A stretch of 50,556 nt of DNA, from the NCBI GenBank assembly GCA_025056555.1, contig JANWVZ010000003.1, forward strand, positions 1 to 50,556, given 5' to 3'. Shown piece by piece: positions 43,436 through 50,556 of the stretch. The position numbers and the translations under genes are program-made. Positions within the stretch are counted from its first letter, which is position 1, and every line of letters begins with the position of its first letter. The notes under the pieces are model-generated. The model was not told where the DNA came from, did no database searches, and worked only from the letters and a program-made list of their open reading frames with translations. Source of the DNA: Gemmatales bacterium (GTDB taxonomy: Bacteria; Planctomycetota; Planctomycetia; Gemmatales; HRBIN36).

Positions 43436-46400
43436 TTAGGTCTTGGTTTCCACCGCGTGACCAGCGGTCAATCCATTAGCCCGTTGAAAATAGACGCTGT
43501 TCTTGCCCAGCACACTTTCTAATGCTGCGCAGTCAAGATGAGCTACGTCCACATGATAGGTCTTATCTAATATCAGCAAAGCTCGTTTATCCTTGCGGTC
43601 GCGAATCTCCAGGAAAACAGGGCATTGCCCCGGGTTACGCTGGAGAATATCACGAATTTCCTCGATAACACAGGGCCTGTGATGCCGAAGCGTCATTCTT
43701 AACAATACAGCGCGGGTTAATTCCCGTAACGCCTGCGGGTAACTGAGCACCCGGGTGACTATGAATACGGGAGTGTCCCGCGTGCGGTCTAAGGTACCTC
43801 GAACCAAGACCACACTCTCTTCCGCGACCAACTCTTGACAAGCGGCAAATTCGTCGGGGAAGATCAGGCACTCCAGGCTGTCCTCTAAATCCTGCAGTTT
43901 GAAGCGGGCCATTTTAGTATTACCAGACCGACTCTTACGGGCGTGGCTTAGACGCACCTCAGTTATCATCCCTCCCAAGAGAAGATCGGGGGGCAACTCC
44001 GCATTCGCCGCAAAACTTAGAAGCTGGCGAATGGACATAGTAGTCAGCGACGCTAAGCGCTCGCCCCAGGAAGCTAAAGGATGCAAAGCGAAGTAAAAAC
44101 CGAAGGCTTCCTTTTCCCGACGCGAGCGCTCTTCGTAAGACCAGTCTTCAACGTTAGGCAGTGCACGTTTGACCACCTCGCTGGCAGGTTCCAGACTATC
44201 CAGAAAGCTCCGCTGGCCCGCTTTGCGATCTTCCTGGAATCGCGCTCCGCTGCTAAGGGCATCTCCTAAAGCCTCTAATAACGCAGCCCGCCGACCAAAC
44301 TCATCTAATGCTCCTGCATTTATCAAGGTTTCTAAAGTACTTCGGGATACCACACGCGGATCTAACCGACAACACAAATCATAGAGGTCCTTATAAGGTC
44401 CACGCTGGTTCCGTTCCGCAACCAGAGCTTGAGCGGCACTATATCCTACTCCCCGCAAGGCTGCCAAGGCATAGCGAATCTGACCCTGCTCGACCCGGAA
44501 CTCCACCTGACTGCGGTTAATGTCGGGCGGCAACACGCGCACCCCGATTTGTCGGGCATGGGCGACATACTGGGCAAGTTTTTCCGACTTACCTATTTCG
44601 CTCGTCAGTAAGGCAGCCATGAATTCCGTAGGAAAGTGGGCCTTCAGATAGGCCGTCTGATAGGCCACAAGTGCATAAGCAGCCGCATGGGATTTATTGA
44701 AACCGTAACCGCCAAAATGAACAATCTGATCAAAGATTTCCTCGGCAGTTTCTCTCCGAACTCCACGCGCAACCGCGCCTTCGATAAATTCCTGCCGACG
44801 TTGTGCGATCGTCTCCTGCTTTTTCTTACTAATCGCCTTGATACAGGCATAGGCATTAGACAAATCCACGCCCCCCAATCGGTTGAGTATTAACATTACT
44901 TGTTCCTGATAAACCATGATACCATAAGTTTCTGCTAGCACTTCTTCCATAACAGGATGCTGGTAGACGGGCTTTTCGCGGCCGTGCTTGCGGTTGACAT
45001 AAGCATCCACCATGCCTCCGCCCAGAGGTCCGGGGCGATAAAGAGCATTGCAGGCAATCAAATCACGAATATTATCCGGCTTGAGGCGTTGCAACAGATG
45101 CCGAATGCCTTCTCCCTCGAATTGAAACACTCCCACAGCATCGCCCCGCTGGAGCATAGCATAGGTTTTTTCGTCATTAAGCGGCAGGCGATGCAGATCA
45201 AGGTCCCGCCCGTGATTTTCCTTGATTAACTGCACGGCGTGATCCAGCAACGTGAGTGTCCGTAAGCCCAGGAAATCCATTTTTAGCATGCCAACTTTTT
45301 CGAGGTCTTCCATGGTCCATTGGGTAATCACTATACCATCGCGTCCGGCAGTACGAGGATGTTCCGGCTCCTCAACGGCATTCGATTCCTCCCCCCCTTC
45401 AGTGCGTTGGGGCCAAACTCGTTGCACCGGAACATAGTCCACCAGCGGGCCGTTGGCAATCACCACCCCAGCAGCATGCGTGCTCACTGTGCGATTAGTA
45501 CCTTCCAGCTTCAGGGCGATATCCAGACATTCACGCACCTGCGGATCAGTTTCATATTCCTGCCTCAGGTCATAGATCGTTTCCAGGGCCTCGGCTAAGG
45601 TAACACCGGGAGTTCGCGGAATCAGGCGGGTGATCTGTTCTACTCGCGAACGGGGTAATCCTAATGCCCGTCCCACATCCCGTACAGCCGCCCGTGCGGC
45701 TAAGGTACCGAAGGTACCGATCTGCGCCACACTATCTGCGCCGTAGCGTTGACGCACATAATCCAGGACTTCCTCCCGACGCAGCTGGCAGAAGTCAATA
45801 TCTATATCAGGAGCCTCGGCACGCTTAGGATCGAGAAATCGCTCAAATAATAAGCCATACTCCAGGGGATCTATGTGACTCAATTGTAAGACATAGCTCA
45901 CCAGTGCCCCGCACGCTGAGCCGCGTGCGCCATAGGGAATTCCCTGAGATCGGGCAAAACGCACGAAATCATGAACAATAAGAAAGTAACCTGCAAAACC
46001 CAGCCGGCAAATAATCTCCAATTCGTGTTCCAGGCGCTCTCGTGCTCGTGGAGGAGGTGGATTGCCATAACGCTGTCTTAAGCCCTCCTCGCAAAGTTGA
46101 CGGAGATATTGTTCGGGAGTAAGTCCGCCAGGCGGGCAGAAAACCGGATAGTGTCGCTTAGTAAAATCCAAATGCAACGAACAACGTTCCGCGATTCCTT
46201 GACTGGCTGCCACGGCTTCCTCATAACCGGGGAAAGCGTCATACATTTCCTGCGGCGAGCGCACGTAAAACAGATTACTGCCGTAGCGCAGGCGGTGAAC
46301 GTCCTGCCGTTGTTTCCCTGTATTGATGCAAAGTAAAATGTCGTGCGCTTCAGCATCCTCCTGAGTCAGATAATGGGCATCCGCCGTGGCTACCAGCGGC

Positions 46401-47002
46401 AAATTCAGGCGCCGTGCAATTTCGACCGCCCCTTCTAAGCATCGCCTTTGAATCTCCAGGCCATTATTCTGGATTTCAATGTAAAAACGATCGGGACTGA
46501 ATGTTCGCGCTAACCAGCGCGCCAATTCGGTGGCCTCCTCGAAACGATTCTGCAAAATCAGGGTGCTGAATTCACTCGAGGCACAACCGCTAAGACAGAT
46601 CAACCCCTGGTTACAGCGCTCGAGAAGTTCCTTATCAATGCGGGGGCGATAGTAAAATCCCTCCAGGAAGGCTAACGACGCCAACCGAATCAGATTGCGG
46701 AACCCTTGCTCATTATAGGCCAGCAGAGTGAGATGATAAGCCGCTTCGCCCGTGCCACGGCTGTCGCGCTCAAAGCGGCTGCCGGGAGCGACGTAGGCCT
46801 CATAACCTATGATCGGCTTTATGCCTTGAGCGACACAATGTTGATAAAACTCAATGGCACCATACAGATTCCCGTGATCTGTCAGCGCCAGGGCATTCAT
46901 TCCCAGCGACTTCACATGACTGACTAATTCCGGAATGCGACTGGCACCGTCGAGCAGACTGTAGTGGCTGTGACAATGCAGATGGACAAAGGGTCGGGCC
47001 AT
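43436..47002 (-). CDS. dnaE: DNA polymerase III alpha subunit
   Basis: The replicative polymerase subunit, 1188 residues, C-family. It opens with the PHP domain (FVHLHCHSHYSLLDGASR, ALTDHGNLYGAIEFY). The polymerase active site is PDIDIDFCQ; a palm partner aspartate lies further on in the fingers region. DNLIACN-like blocks, GVFQFEGEGIRHLL and SKKKQETIAQRR follow. The helix-hairpin-helix region (LAALRGVGYSAAQAL) and an OB-fold (GGMITEVRLSHARKSR) complete the C-terminus. AGGAG is 9 nt upstream of the ATG. The gene is a single-copy housekeeping gene and likely transcribed from a promoter in the upstream gap, continuing into the FAH gene. Confidence 0.97.
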   Translation of the reverse strand: MARPFVHLHCHSHYSLLDGASRIPELVSHVKSLGMNALALTDHGNLYGAIEFYQHCVAQGIKPIIGYEAYVAPGSRFERDSRGTGEAAYHLTLLAYNEQGFRNLIRLASLAFLEGFYYRPRIDKELLERCNQGLICLSGCASSEFSTLILQNRFEEATELARWLARTFSPDRFYIEIQNNGLEIQRRCLEGAVEIARRLNLPLVATADAHYLTQEDAEAHDILLCINTGKQRQDVHRLRYGSNLFYVRSPQEMYDAFPGYEEAVAASQGIAERCSLHLDFTKRHYPVFCPPGGLTPEQYLRQLCEEGLRQRYGNPPPPRARERLEHELEIICRLGFAGYFLIVHDFVRFARSQGIPYGARGSACGALVSYVLQLSHIDPLEYGLLFERFLDPKRAEAPDIDIDFCQLRREEVLDYVRQRYGADSVAQIGTFGTLAARAAVRDVGRALGLPRSRVEQITRLIPRTPGVTLAEALETIYDLRQEYETDPQVRECLDIALKLEGTNRTVSTHAAGVVIANGPLVDYVPVQRVWPQRTEGGEESNAVEEPEHPRTAGRDGIVITQWTMEDLEKVGMLKMDFLGLRTLTLLDHAVQLIKENHGRDLDLHRLPLNDEKTYAMLQRGDAVGVFQFEGEGIRHLLQRLKPDNIRDLIACNALYRPGPLGGGMVDAYVNRKHGREKPVYQHPVMEEVLAETYGIMVYQEQVMLILNRLGGVDLSNAYACIKAISKKKQETIAQRRQEFIEGAVARGVRRETAEEIFDQIVHFGGYGFNKSHAAAYALVAYQTAYLKAHFPTEFMAALLTSEIGKSEKLAQYVAHARQIGVRVLPPDINRSQVEFRVEQGQIRYALAALRGVGYSAAQALVAERNQRGPYKDLYDLCCRLDPRVVSRSTLETLINAGALDEFGRRAALLEALGDALSSGARFQEDRKAGQRSFLDSLEPASEVVKRALPNVEDWSYEERSRREKEAFGFYFALHPLASWGERLASLTTMSIRQLLSFAANAELPPDLLLGGMITEVRLSHARKSRSGNTKMARFKLQDLEDSLECLIFPDEFAACQELVAEESVVLVRGTLDRTRDTPVFIVTRVLSYPQALRELTRAVLLRMTLRHHRPCVIEEIRDILQRNPGQCPVFLEIRDRKDKRALLILDKTYHVDVAHLDCAALESVLGKNSVYFQRANGLTAGHAVETKT

Positions 47003-47428
47003 TCACTTCTACTCCTGGCTATATAGCTTCTGTCGCTCTCGGCATTGTAGCAAGGCGACCAAGTGTTACGTTGCCGGAATCAGTGTTTCAAGTTTTCAGA
47101 GGGTATATTAGCAGTTGAGCGACCAATCGAAAAAGCTGTTCCGACTGGGAGCACGGTCTCGGTTTGAATCGCTAGGAATGCATAACCTTCACAGGCAATC
47201 GGTTCGTTGGGCACTATCTTGCCAATTACCTCCAAACGGACCCATAACCCCTGCCTTGAATTATAAAGCGCAAAGCATAATATATCCTGTGATCCATCAG
47301 CACAGTATTCACATTCCTCGCGTCGAATTAAAATAAGGGTACTGAGTTAGCGGTTTAGCACCGAAGGTCAGTCACTTTGGCCACACATCCAAGCAGGTGT
47401 TGGTAACGGGAGAGGTTGTTGAGTGATG
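47003..47428. other. Intergenic region between ribBA and dnaE
   Basis: No coding sequence is supported. The only ORF on the track (47115-47336 plus) has no ribosome binding site and an unconvincing product. The stretch holds the dnaE promoter candidate and must hold the end of the ribBA transcript, though no terminator hairpin with a U-tract was seen. It is AT-rich near 47260-47340. Confidence 0.4.
47044..47052 (-). promoter_or_regulatory. Candidate extended -10 promoter of dnaE
   Basis: On the minus strand TGCTACAAT, an extended -10 (TG, one base, then TACAAT), lies about 42 nt before the dnaE ATG. The -35 region is poor, as is common for extended -10 promoters. Confidence 0.4.
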
Positions 47429-48709
47429 TTATTCCGGAGGATGAGTGGAGCTGACAATTTCGTCGAGCAAGTGGCCGAGCTTAGTTTTCTTTGCCAGCAG
47501 GTAATCACGATTTACTTTGGTAGGCGAAATTACGATAGGTACCCGCTCGACGATTTTAAGTCCATAACCATCGAGGCCCACAACTTTCTTGGGATTATTC
47601 GTCAGGAGGCGGATTTGTCGGATACCAAGATCATAGAGAATTTGCGCTCCAATACCATAATGGCGCAGATCAGGAGCGTAGCCAAGTTCGCGATTAGCCT
47701 CCACAGTATCTAAGCCTTTTTCCTGCTGCAATTGATAGGCATGGAGCTTAGGGAGCAGTCCGATGCCACGACCTTCCTGACGCATGTAAAGAAGGCAACC
47801 TTTGCCCGCTTCCGCTATCTGACGCAGCGCTTGCTGTAACTGAGCACCACAATCGCAAAGCATACTATGGAAAATGTCTCCAGTCAGGCATTGTGAATGA
47901 ATGCGAACCAGCACCGGCTCTTCCTGAACTGGTACCACGCCACCACTATCATCACCGACACCTCCCATGCACAAAGCTATATGCGGTTCAGGGTCCACAA
48001 CCGAAGTATAAGCAAACAGGCGAAATTCACCGAATGCTGTCGGCAGCATCAAAGTGAGTTCACGACGAACGAGTTTCTCCCGTTGGCGACGATACTTAAT
48101 CAGCTCTTCAATGGTGCACATTTTCAAGCCATGCTGACGGCAGAACTCACGCAGGTCCGGAATGCGAGCCATATGGCCGTCGGGCCGCAGGATTTCGCAG
48201 ATAACTGCGGCTTCCCGCAGACCGGCCAATCGGCACAAGTCCACGCCTCCTTCAGTGTGGCCTGCACGCACCAAGACGCCGCCAGGATGCGCCCGTAAAC
48301 CGTGTACATGACCAGGACGCACTAAATCAGAGGGTTGACTCCTCGGATCAATGGCAACCTGAATGGTTCGTGCCCGATCATAGGCGGAGGTTCCTGTCGT
48401 GATGCCCCGCCGTGCGTCGAAGGACACAGTAAAAGCCGTGCCCATGGGGTTGGCTTGAGGAGCTTGTAGAGTCAAGTCCAGCCGGTCGCAAATCTCAGCC
48501 GACATGGCCAGGCATAATAAGCCGCGGGCCTCTCGGAGCATGAAATTGATAGCTTCGGGGCTGACCTTTTCGGCAGCCAACACCAGGTCCCCTTCATTCT
48601 CGCGGAATTCATCGTCTACGAGCACAATCATTCGCCCGGCCTTGAGTTCCGCCAAAGCCTCTTCAATGCTGCAGAAGCCCTCTTGTCGAAGATATTCCTT
48701 TTCACTCAT
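47429..48709 (-). CDS. ribBA: Bifunctional riboflavin enzyme: DHBP synthase and GTP cyclohydrolase II
   Basis: A 426-residue fusion that feeds both branches of riboflavin synthesis. The N-terminal RibB domain makes 3,4-dihydroxy-2-butanone 4-phosphate from ribulose 5-phosphate: VDDEFRENEGDLV and RAGHTEGGVDLCRLAG carry its metal and catalytic residues. The C-terminal RibA domain opens GTP's imidazole ring: VRIHSQCLTGDIF and MLCDCGAQL hold the three zinc cysteines, QEGRGIGLL the catalytic arginine region, and LLTNNPKK a substrate loop. Both domains look functional. AGGA precedes the ATG. It follows the GNAT gene by 35 nt; no FMN riboswitch fits in that gap. Confidence 0.96.
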   Translation of the reverse strand: MSEKEYLRQEGFCSIEEALAELKAGRMIVLVDDEFRENEGDLVLAAEKVSPEAINFMLREARGLLCLAMSAEICDRLDLTLQAPQANPMGTAFTVSFDARRGITTGTSAYDRARTIQVAIDPRSQPSDLVRPGHVHGLRAHPGGVLVRAGHTEGGVDLCRLAGLREAAVICEILRPDGHMARIPDLREFCRQHGLKMCTIEELIKYRRQREKLVRRELTLMLPTAFGEFRLFAYTSVVDPEPHIALCMGGVGDDSGGVVPVQEEPVLVRIHSQCLTGDIFHSMLCDCGAQLQQALRQIAEAGKGCLLYMRQEGRGIGLLPKLHAYQLQQEKGLDTVEANRELGYAPDLRHYGIGAQILYDLGIRQIRLLTNNPKKVVGLDGYGLKIVERVPIVISPTKVNRDYLLAKKTKLGHLLDEIVSSTHPPE

Positions 48710-48744
48710 GGGGATTTCCTAAGTTGCCAGCACGGTCTGTCAGT

Positions 48745-49728
48745 TCACGTCAGAGAATCTCGCCGATAGACCATACCGCGATCCACCATTTCGAATCCCA
48801 GATCGCGCAGACATTTGCGAAGGGTTGGTGCCTGTTCTGGCACGTGCATCTCGACCAACGTGTAATACTGTTGTTCAAGATATTGTAAGGCTCGGGCCGC
48901 CAACACTGCTTCCAGCCCCTGGGCATTCGCATCGTCAGCTACTTGCAAGTTGAGCAAGCCTACAGACGGCTGTTTCCATCGCCAACCGAATAATTCCATT
49001 TCCCACATATCCATCTGAGCTAACACCCGCCCCTGATGCACCAACTGAAACCGTAACATCTCTAAAGGTGAGGTAGCGCATGCTTCAAACCAACTTGATG
49101 GTGTCGGTTGGGCAGTGACCTGCAGCTGACACTGTGCCTTCCACGCCGCCGCCGCGCCACTCACCTCATAAGTGCTACCGTCTAAGACCCGTTGATAAAC
49201 GGCGTGCATCGCTCCAACCCGGTAGCCACGTTTTTCCAGAAAAGGGCGTGCATCCCGATCCGATTCCAGGATACCGGACGGTTCACTGCCTCCATACAAG
49301 CCCCAATAAAACGGACACAGCGGACGATGGCTGCCAAAGTAAATCTCGCTGACACCCCGCCCGCGCAAATAATCTTCCGCACTCCGAAGCAACTCGCTGC
49401 CGATCCCGCGTCGGCGGTATTGGGGATGCACTACAAGAACACAAATCACACCGCGTTCCATCGAAAGATGCTGCCCCGACGCATCGGGACCGAACCCAGC
49501 ATGTGCCCAGCCAATAACCTGTCCCCCCAGTTCTGCCACCAACAGTCCTTGCGGCTCAAAATATGGCTTACTCAAAACGGCCAGTTCCAGACAATTCACG
49601 TTTACCAAAATCCCCGCACCTCGGCCCGTGAGAGCCTGGTTCCATAAACGCACTAAGTGGGGGGGATCGCTGTTGCGAAAAGGTCGAATACGCCAGCTCA
49701 CCGCGCTCTTCCCATGGCCACGCCTCAT
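48745..49728 (-). CDS. GNAT-family N-acetyltransferase
   Basis: A 327-residue protein whose N-terminal half is a GNAT domain: IRPFRNSDPPHLVRLWNQAL at the start, VLVVHPQYRRRGIGSELLRSAEDYL with the acetyl-CoA-binding loop RRRGIG, and IYFGSHRPLCPFYWGLYGGSE. A second half of about 150 residues appears to be a degenerate GNAT-like copy (VLAARALQYLEQQYYTLVEMHV), a common tandem arrangement. Acceptor substrate is unknown. The start is uncertain: I prefer the ATG at 49728 (MRRGHGKSAVSW) over the track's TTG at 49767; a GTG further in is also possible. It lies directly before ribBA and probably shares its transcript. Confidence 0.78.
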   Translation of the reverse strand: MRRGHGKSAVSWRIRPFRNSDPPHLVRLWNQALTGRGAGILVNVNCLELAVLSKPYFEPQGLLVAELGGQVIGWAHAGFGPDASGQHLSMERGVICVLVVHPQYRRRGIGSELLRSAEDYLRGRGVSEIYFGSHRPLCPFYWGLYGGSEPSGILESDRDARPFLEKRGYRVGAMHAVYQRVLDGSTYEVSGAAAAWKAQCQLQVTAQPTPSSWFEACATSPLEMLRFQLVHQGRVLAQMDMWEMELFGWRWKQPSVGLLNLQVADDANAQGLEAVLAARALQYLEQQYYTLVEMHVPEQAPTLRKCLRDLGFEMVDRGMVYRRDSLT

Positions 49729-50198
49729 CCTTCGGACCCATGCTTTATAGCGTAAGGCCCCTAGCAAAAACAGTCCACCCCGTCTTCGCTACATGGCTTG
49801 CCCCCTCCTTCCGCAACTGCCGCACATATCGCAGATTGGAAGCTACCCTTTTCTAATCACGTCATTCCGCAATAACAATTACTGCAAAAATTCCCTTGAT
49901 AACCTTCTTCATAACCCGTAGCAACATGCTGTGACATTCAATGCACAATGCAATAGAAACTCCACAGATTTCATATGTCCTAATAAACTTCCTCCTATGG
50001 CTCTGCTAAATGTTGCCGTTCTCAGATGCTTAGTGGTCGGATTTTCTTAGATCCCAGCAAGTAGCGCCAGTCATACCCATCCTGGAATAAACAAAACGGG
50101 CGCGGCTGTTGGCCACGCCCGCGACGGTTAGGCTTACGGCAGGGTGACTTAGAAACTCAGTCGGCCTTTCTCAGGGACATCCTCAGCCTCTAAGTCAC
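49729..50198. other. Intergenic region before the right-edge gene
   Basis: No coding sequence is supported in these 470 nt. The stretch is AT-richer than its neighbours and must contain the promoter of the GNAT-ribBA transcript; I could not pick a convincing one. It also holds the terminator listed for the gene at the right edge. Confidence 0.4.
50092..50120 (-). terminator. Intrinsic terminator of the right-edge gene
   Basis: On the minus strand GGGCGTGGC pairs with GCCGCGCCC (nine pairs, one of them G-U) around a 5-nt loop CAACA, followed by GTTTTG and more T-rich sequence. It lies about 80 nt after the stop at 50199. This is a standard intrinsic terminator. Confidence 0.75.
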
Positions 50199-50556
50199 TT
50201 AGTCCAGATTCAAGCTAATCAGATAATTTTCCAGACCCTGACGTTGTTTGAGAATCTCCTGCTGCAGGGCCTTGATACGGTCCTGATACTTCTCAATCAT
50301 CGGCTCCTGTTCATCCAGTTTCTTCAGGTACCGCTTGTACGTCTCACTGCTCGGCGGCAACGTCTGCATGTTCGCCCGCAGCCGTGCTTGGTCGTCTTCT
50401 AGTATCTTCAACTCCGACTGCACCTGGTTCAGCTCTTGCTGCAACAGTGCCAGTTGATGCTTCATCTTCACTACCTGCTCCAGCGCCTCCTTGACTTTCT
50501 GGCTGGTTACCGGACTCTGCAGGAAGAAGCGGATCGTCTGGTCGTCGGCATTCGAC
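50199..50556 (-). CDS. 3' end of a coiled-coil protein, cut by the window edge
   Basis: The track shows 90 codons from an internal ATG at 50471, but the frame is open to the edge (about 118 codons, starting within ADDQTIRFFLQSPVTSQKVK). The visible part is a charged antiparallel coiled coil: KEALEQVVKMKHQLALLQQE, SELKILEDDQARLRANMQTL, TYKRYLKKLDEQEPMIEKYQ and DRIKALQQEILKQRQGLENY. This resembles the C-terminal tail of large planctomycete exported proteins with a DUF4139-like body, recalled from memory. The start and the body lie outside the window. A clear terminator follows. Confidence 0.65.
   Translation of the reverse strand, partial: SNADDQTIRFFLQSPVTSQKVKEALEQVVKMKHQLALLQQELNQVQSELKILEDDQARLRANMQTLPPSSETYKRYLKKLDEQEPMIEKYQDRIKALQQEILKQRQGLENYLISLNLD

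Noticed and set aside
48710-48744. FMN riboswitch before ribBA
   Set aside because: Only 35 nt separate ribBA from the preceding gene, far too short, and no conserved element is present.

Overview
The window reads as chromosomal DNA of a planctomycete, most likely Gemmataceae-like. I infer this from four things: a Ser/Thr kinase whose N-terminal 'QRGLLTPFQAEQLLAG' module is typical of that group, a secreted SGNH hydrolase and other secreted proteins of planctomycete style, a futalosine-route menaquinone gene (mqnD), and many scattered, loosely organised operons. The species cannot be read from the sequence alone.

Layout. The first 1.2 kb is decayed: a frameshifted HEAT-like gene and a possible tiny hydrophobic ORF. 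From 1.2 to 9.7 kb, two leftward operons follow: a kinase plus acyl-CoA dehydrogenase pair, and a run of NAT-like transferase, DUF4416 protein, mqnD, tandem metallo-beta-lactamase-fold protein and small c-type cytochrome. From 9.8 to 17.3 kb come a membrane-anchored TPR protein, a prolyl oligopeptidase, a four-helix-type membrane protein, YebC and a HAD phosphatase.

From 17.3 to 21.4 kb the window holds no intact gene. It contains three different degenerate minisatellites (about 25, 19 and 75 bp periods), the frameshifted tip of an RHS polymorphic toxin, and behind it a small immunity-like gene broken by a single in-frame TGA. This is an accessory graveyard.

From 21.5 to 29.1 kb there is an SGNH hydrolase, then a rightward housekeeping run: lutC-like, citrate synthase, serS, dxr, rseP. 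RseP starts at a TTG inside dxr, behind a perfect AGGAGG. From 29.2 to 34.6 kb are a secreted protein of unknown function, truD, a DUF6717-like protein and a TPR protein. Between truD and the DUF6717-like gene sits a self-contained small-RNA unit: a perfect TATAAT, a 10-bp hairpin that begins at the predicted start of transcription, a U-tract, and an inverted repeat straddling the promoter.

From 34.9 to 41.2 kb lies a probable phage-defence module: a SNF2-type helicase and a large Eco57I-type N6-adenine methylase joined by an ATGA overlap, preceded by a short uncharacterised ORF. It resembles the DrmD/DrmMI half of class 1 DISARM, but drmA, drmB and drmC are absent here and the methylase seems short at its C-terminus. 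The right end is housekeeping again: Gfo/Idh/MocA oxidoreductase, FAH-family hydrolase, dnaE, ribBA, a GNAT acetyltransferase, and the 3' end of a coiled-coil protein cut by the window edge.

All functional names come from recognising motifs by eye; no database search was possible.
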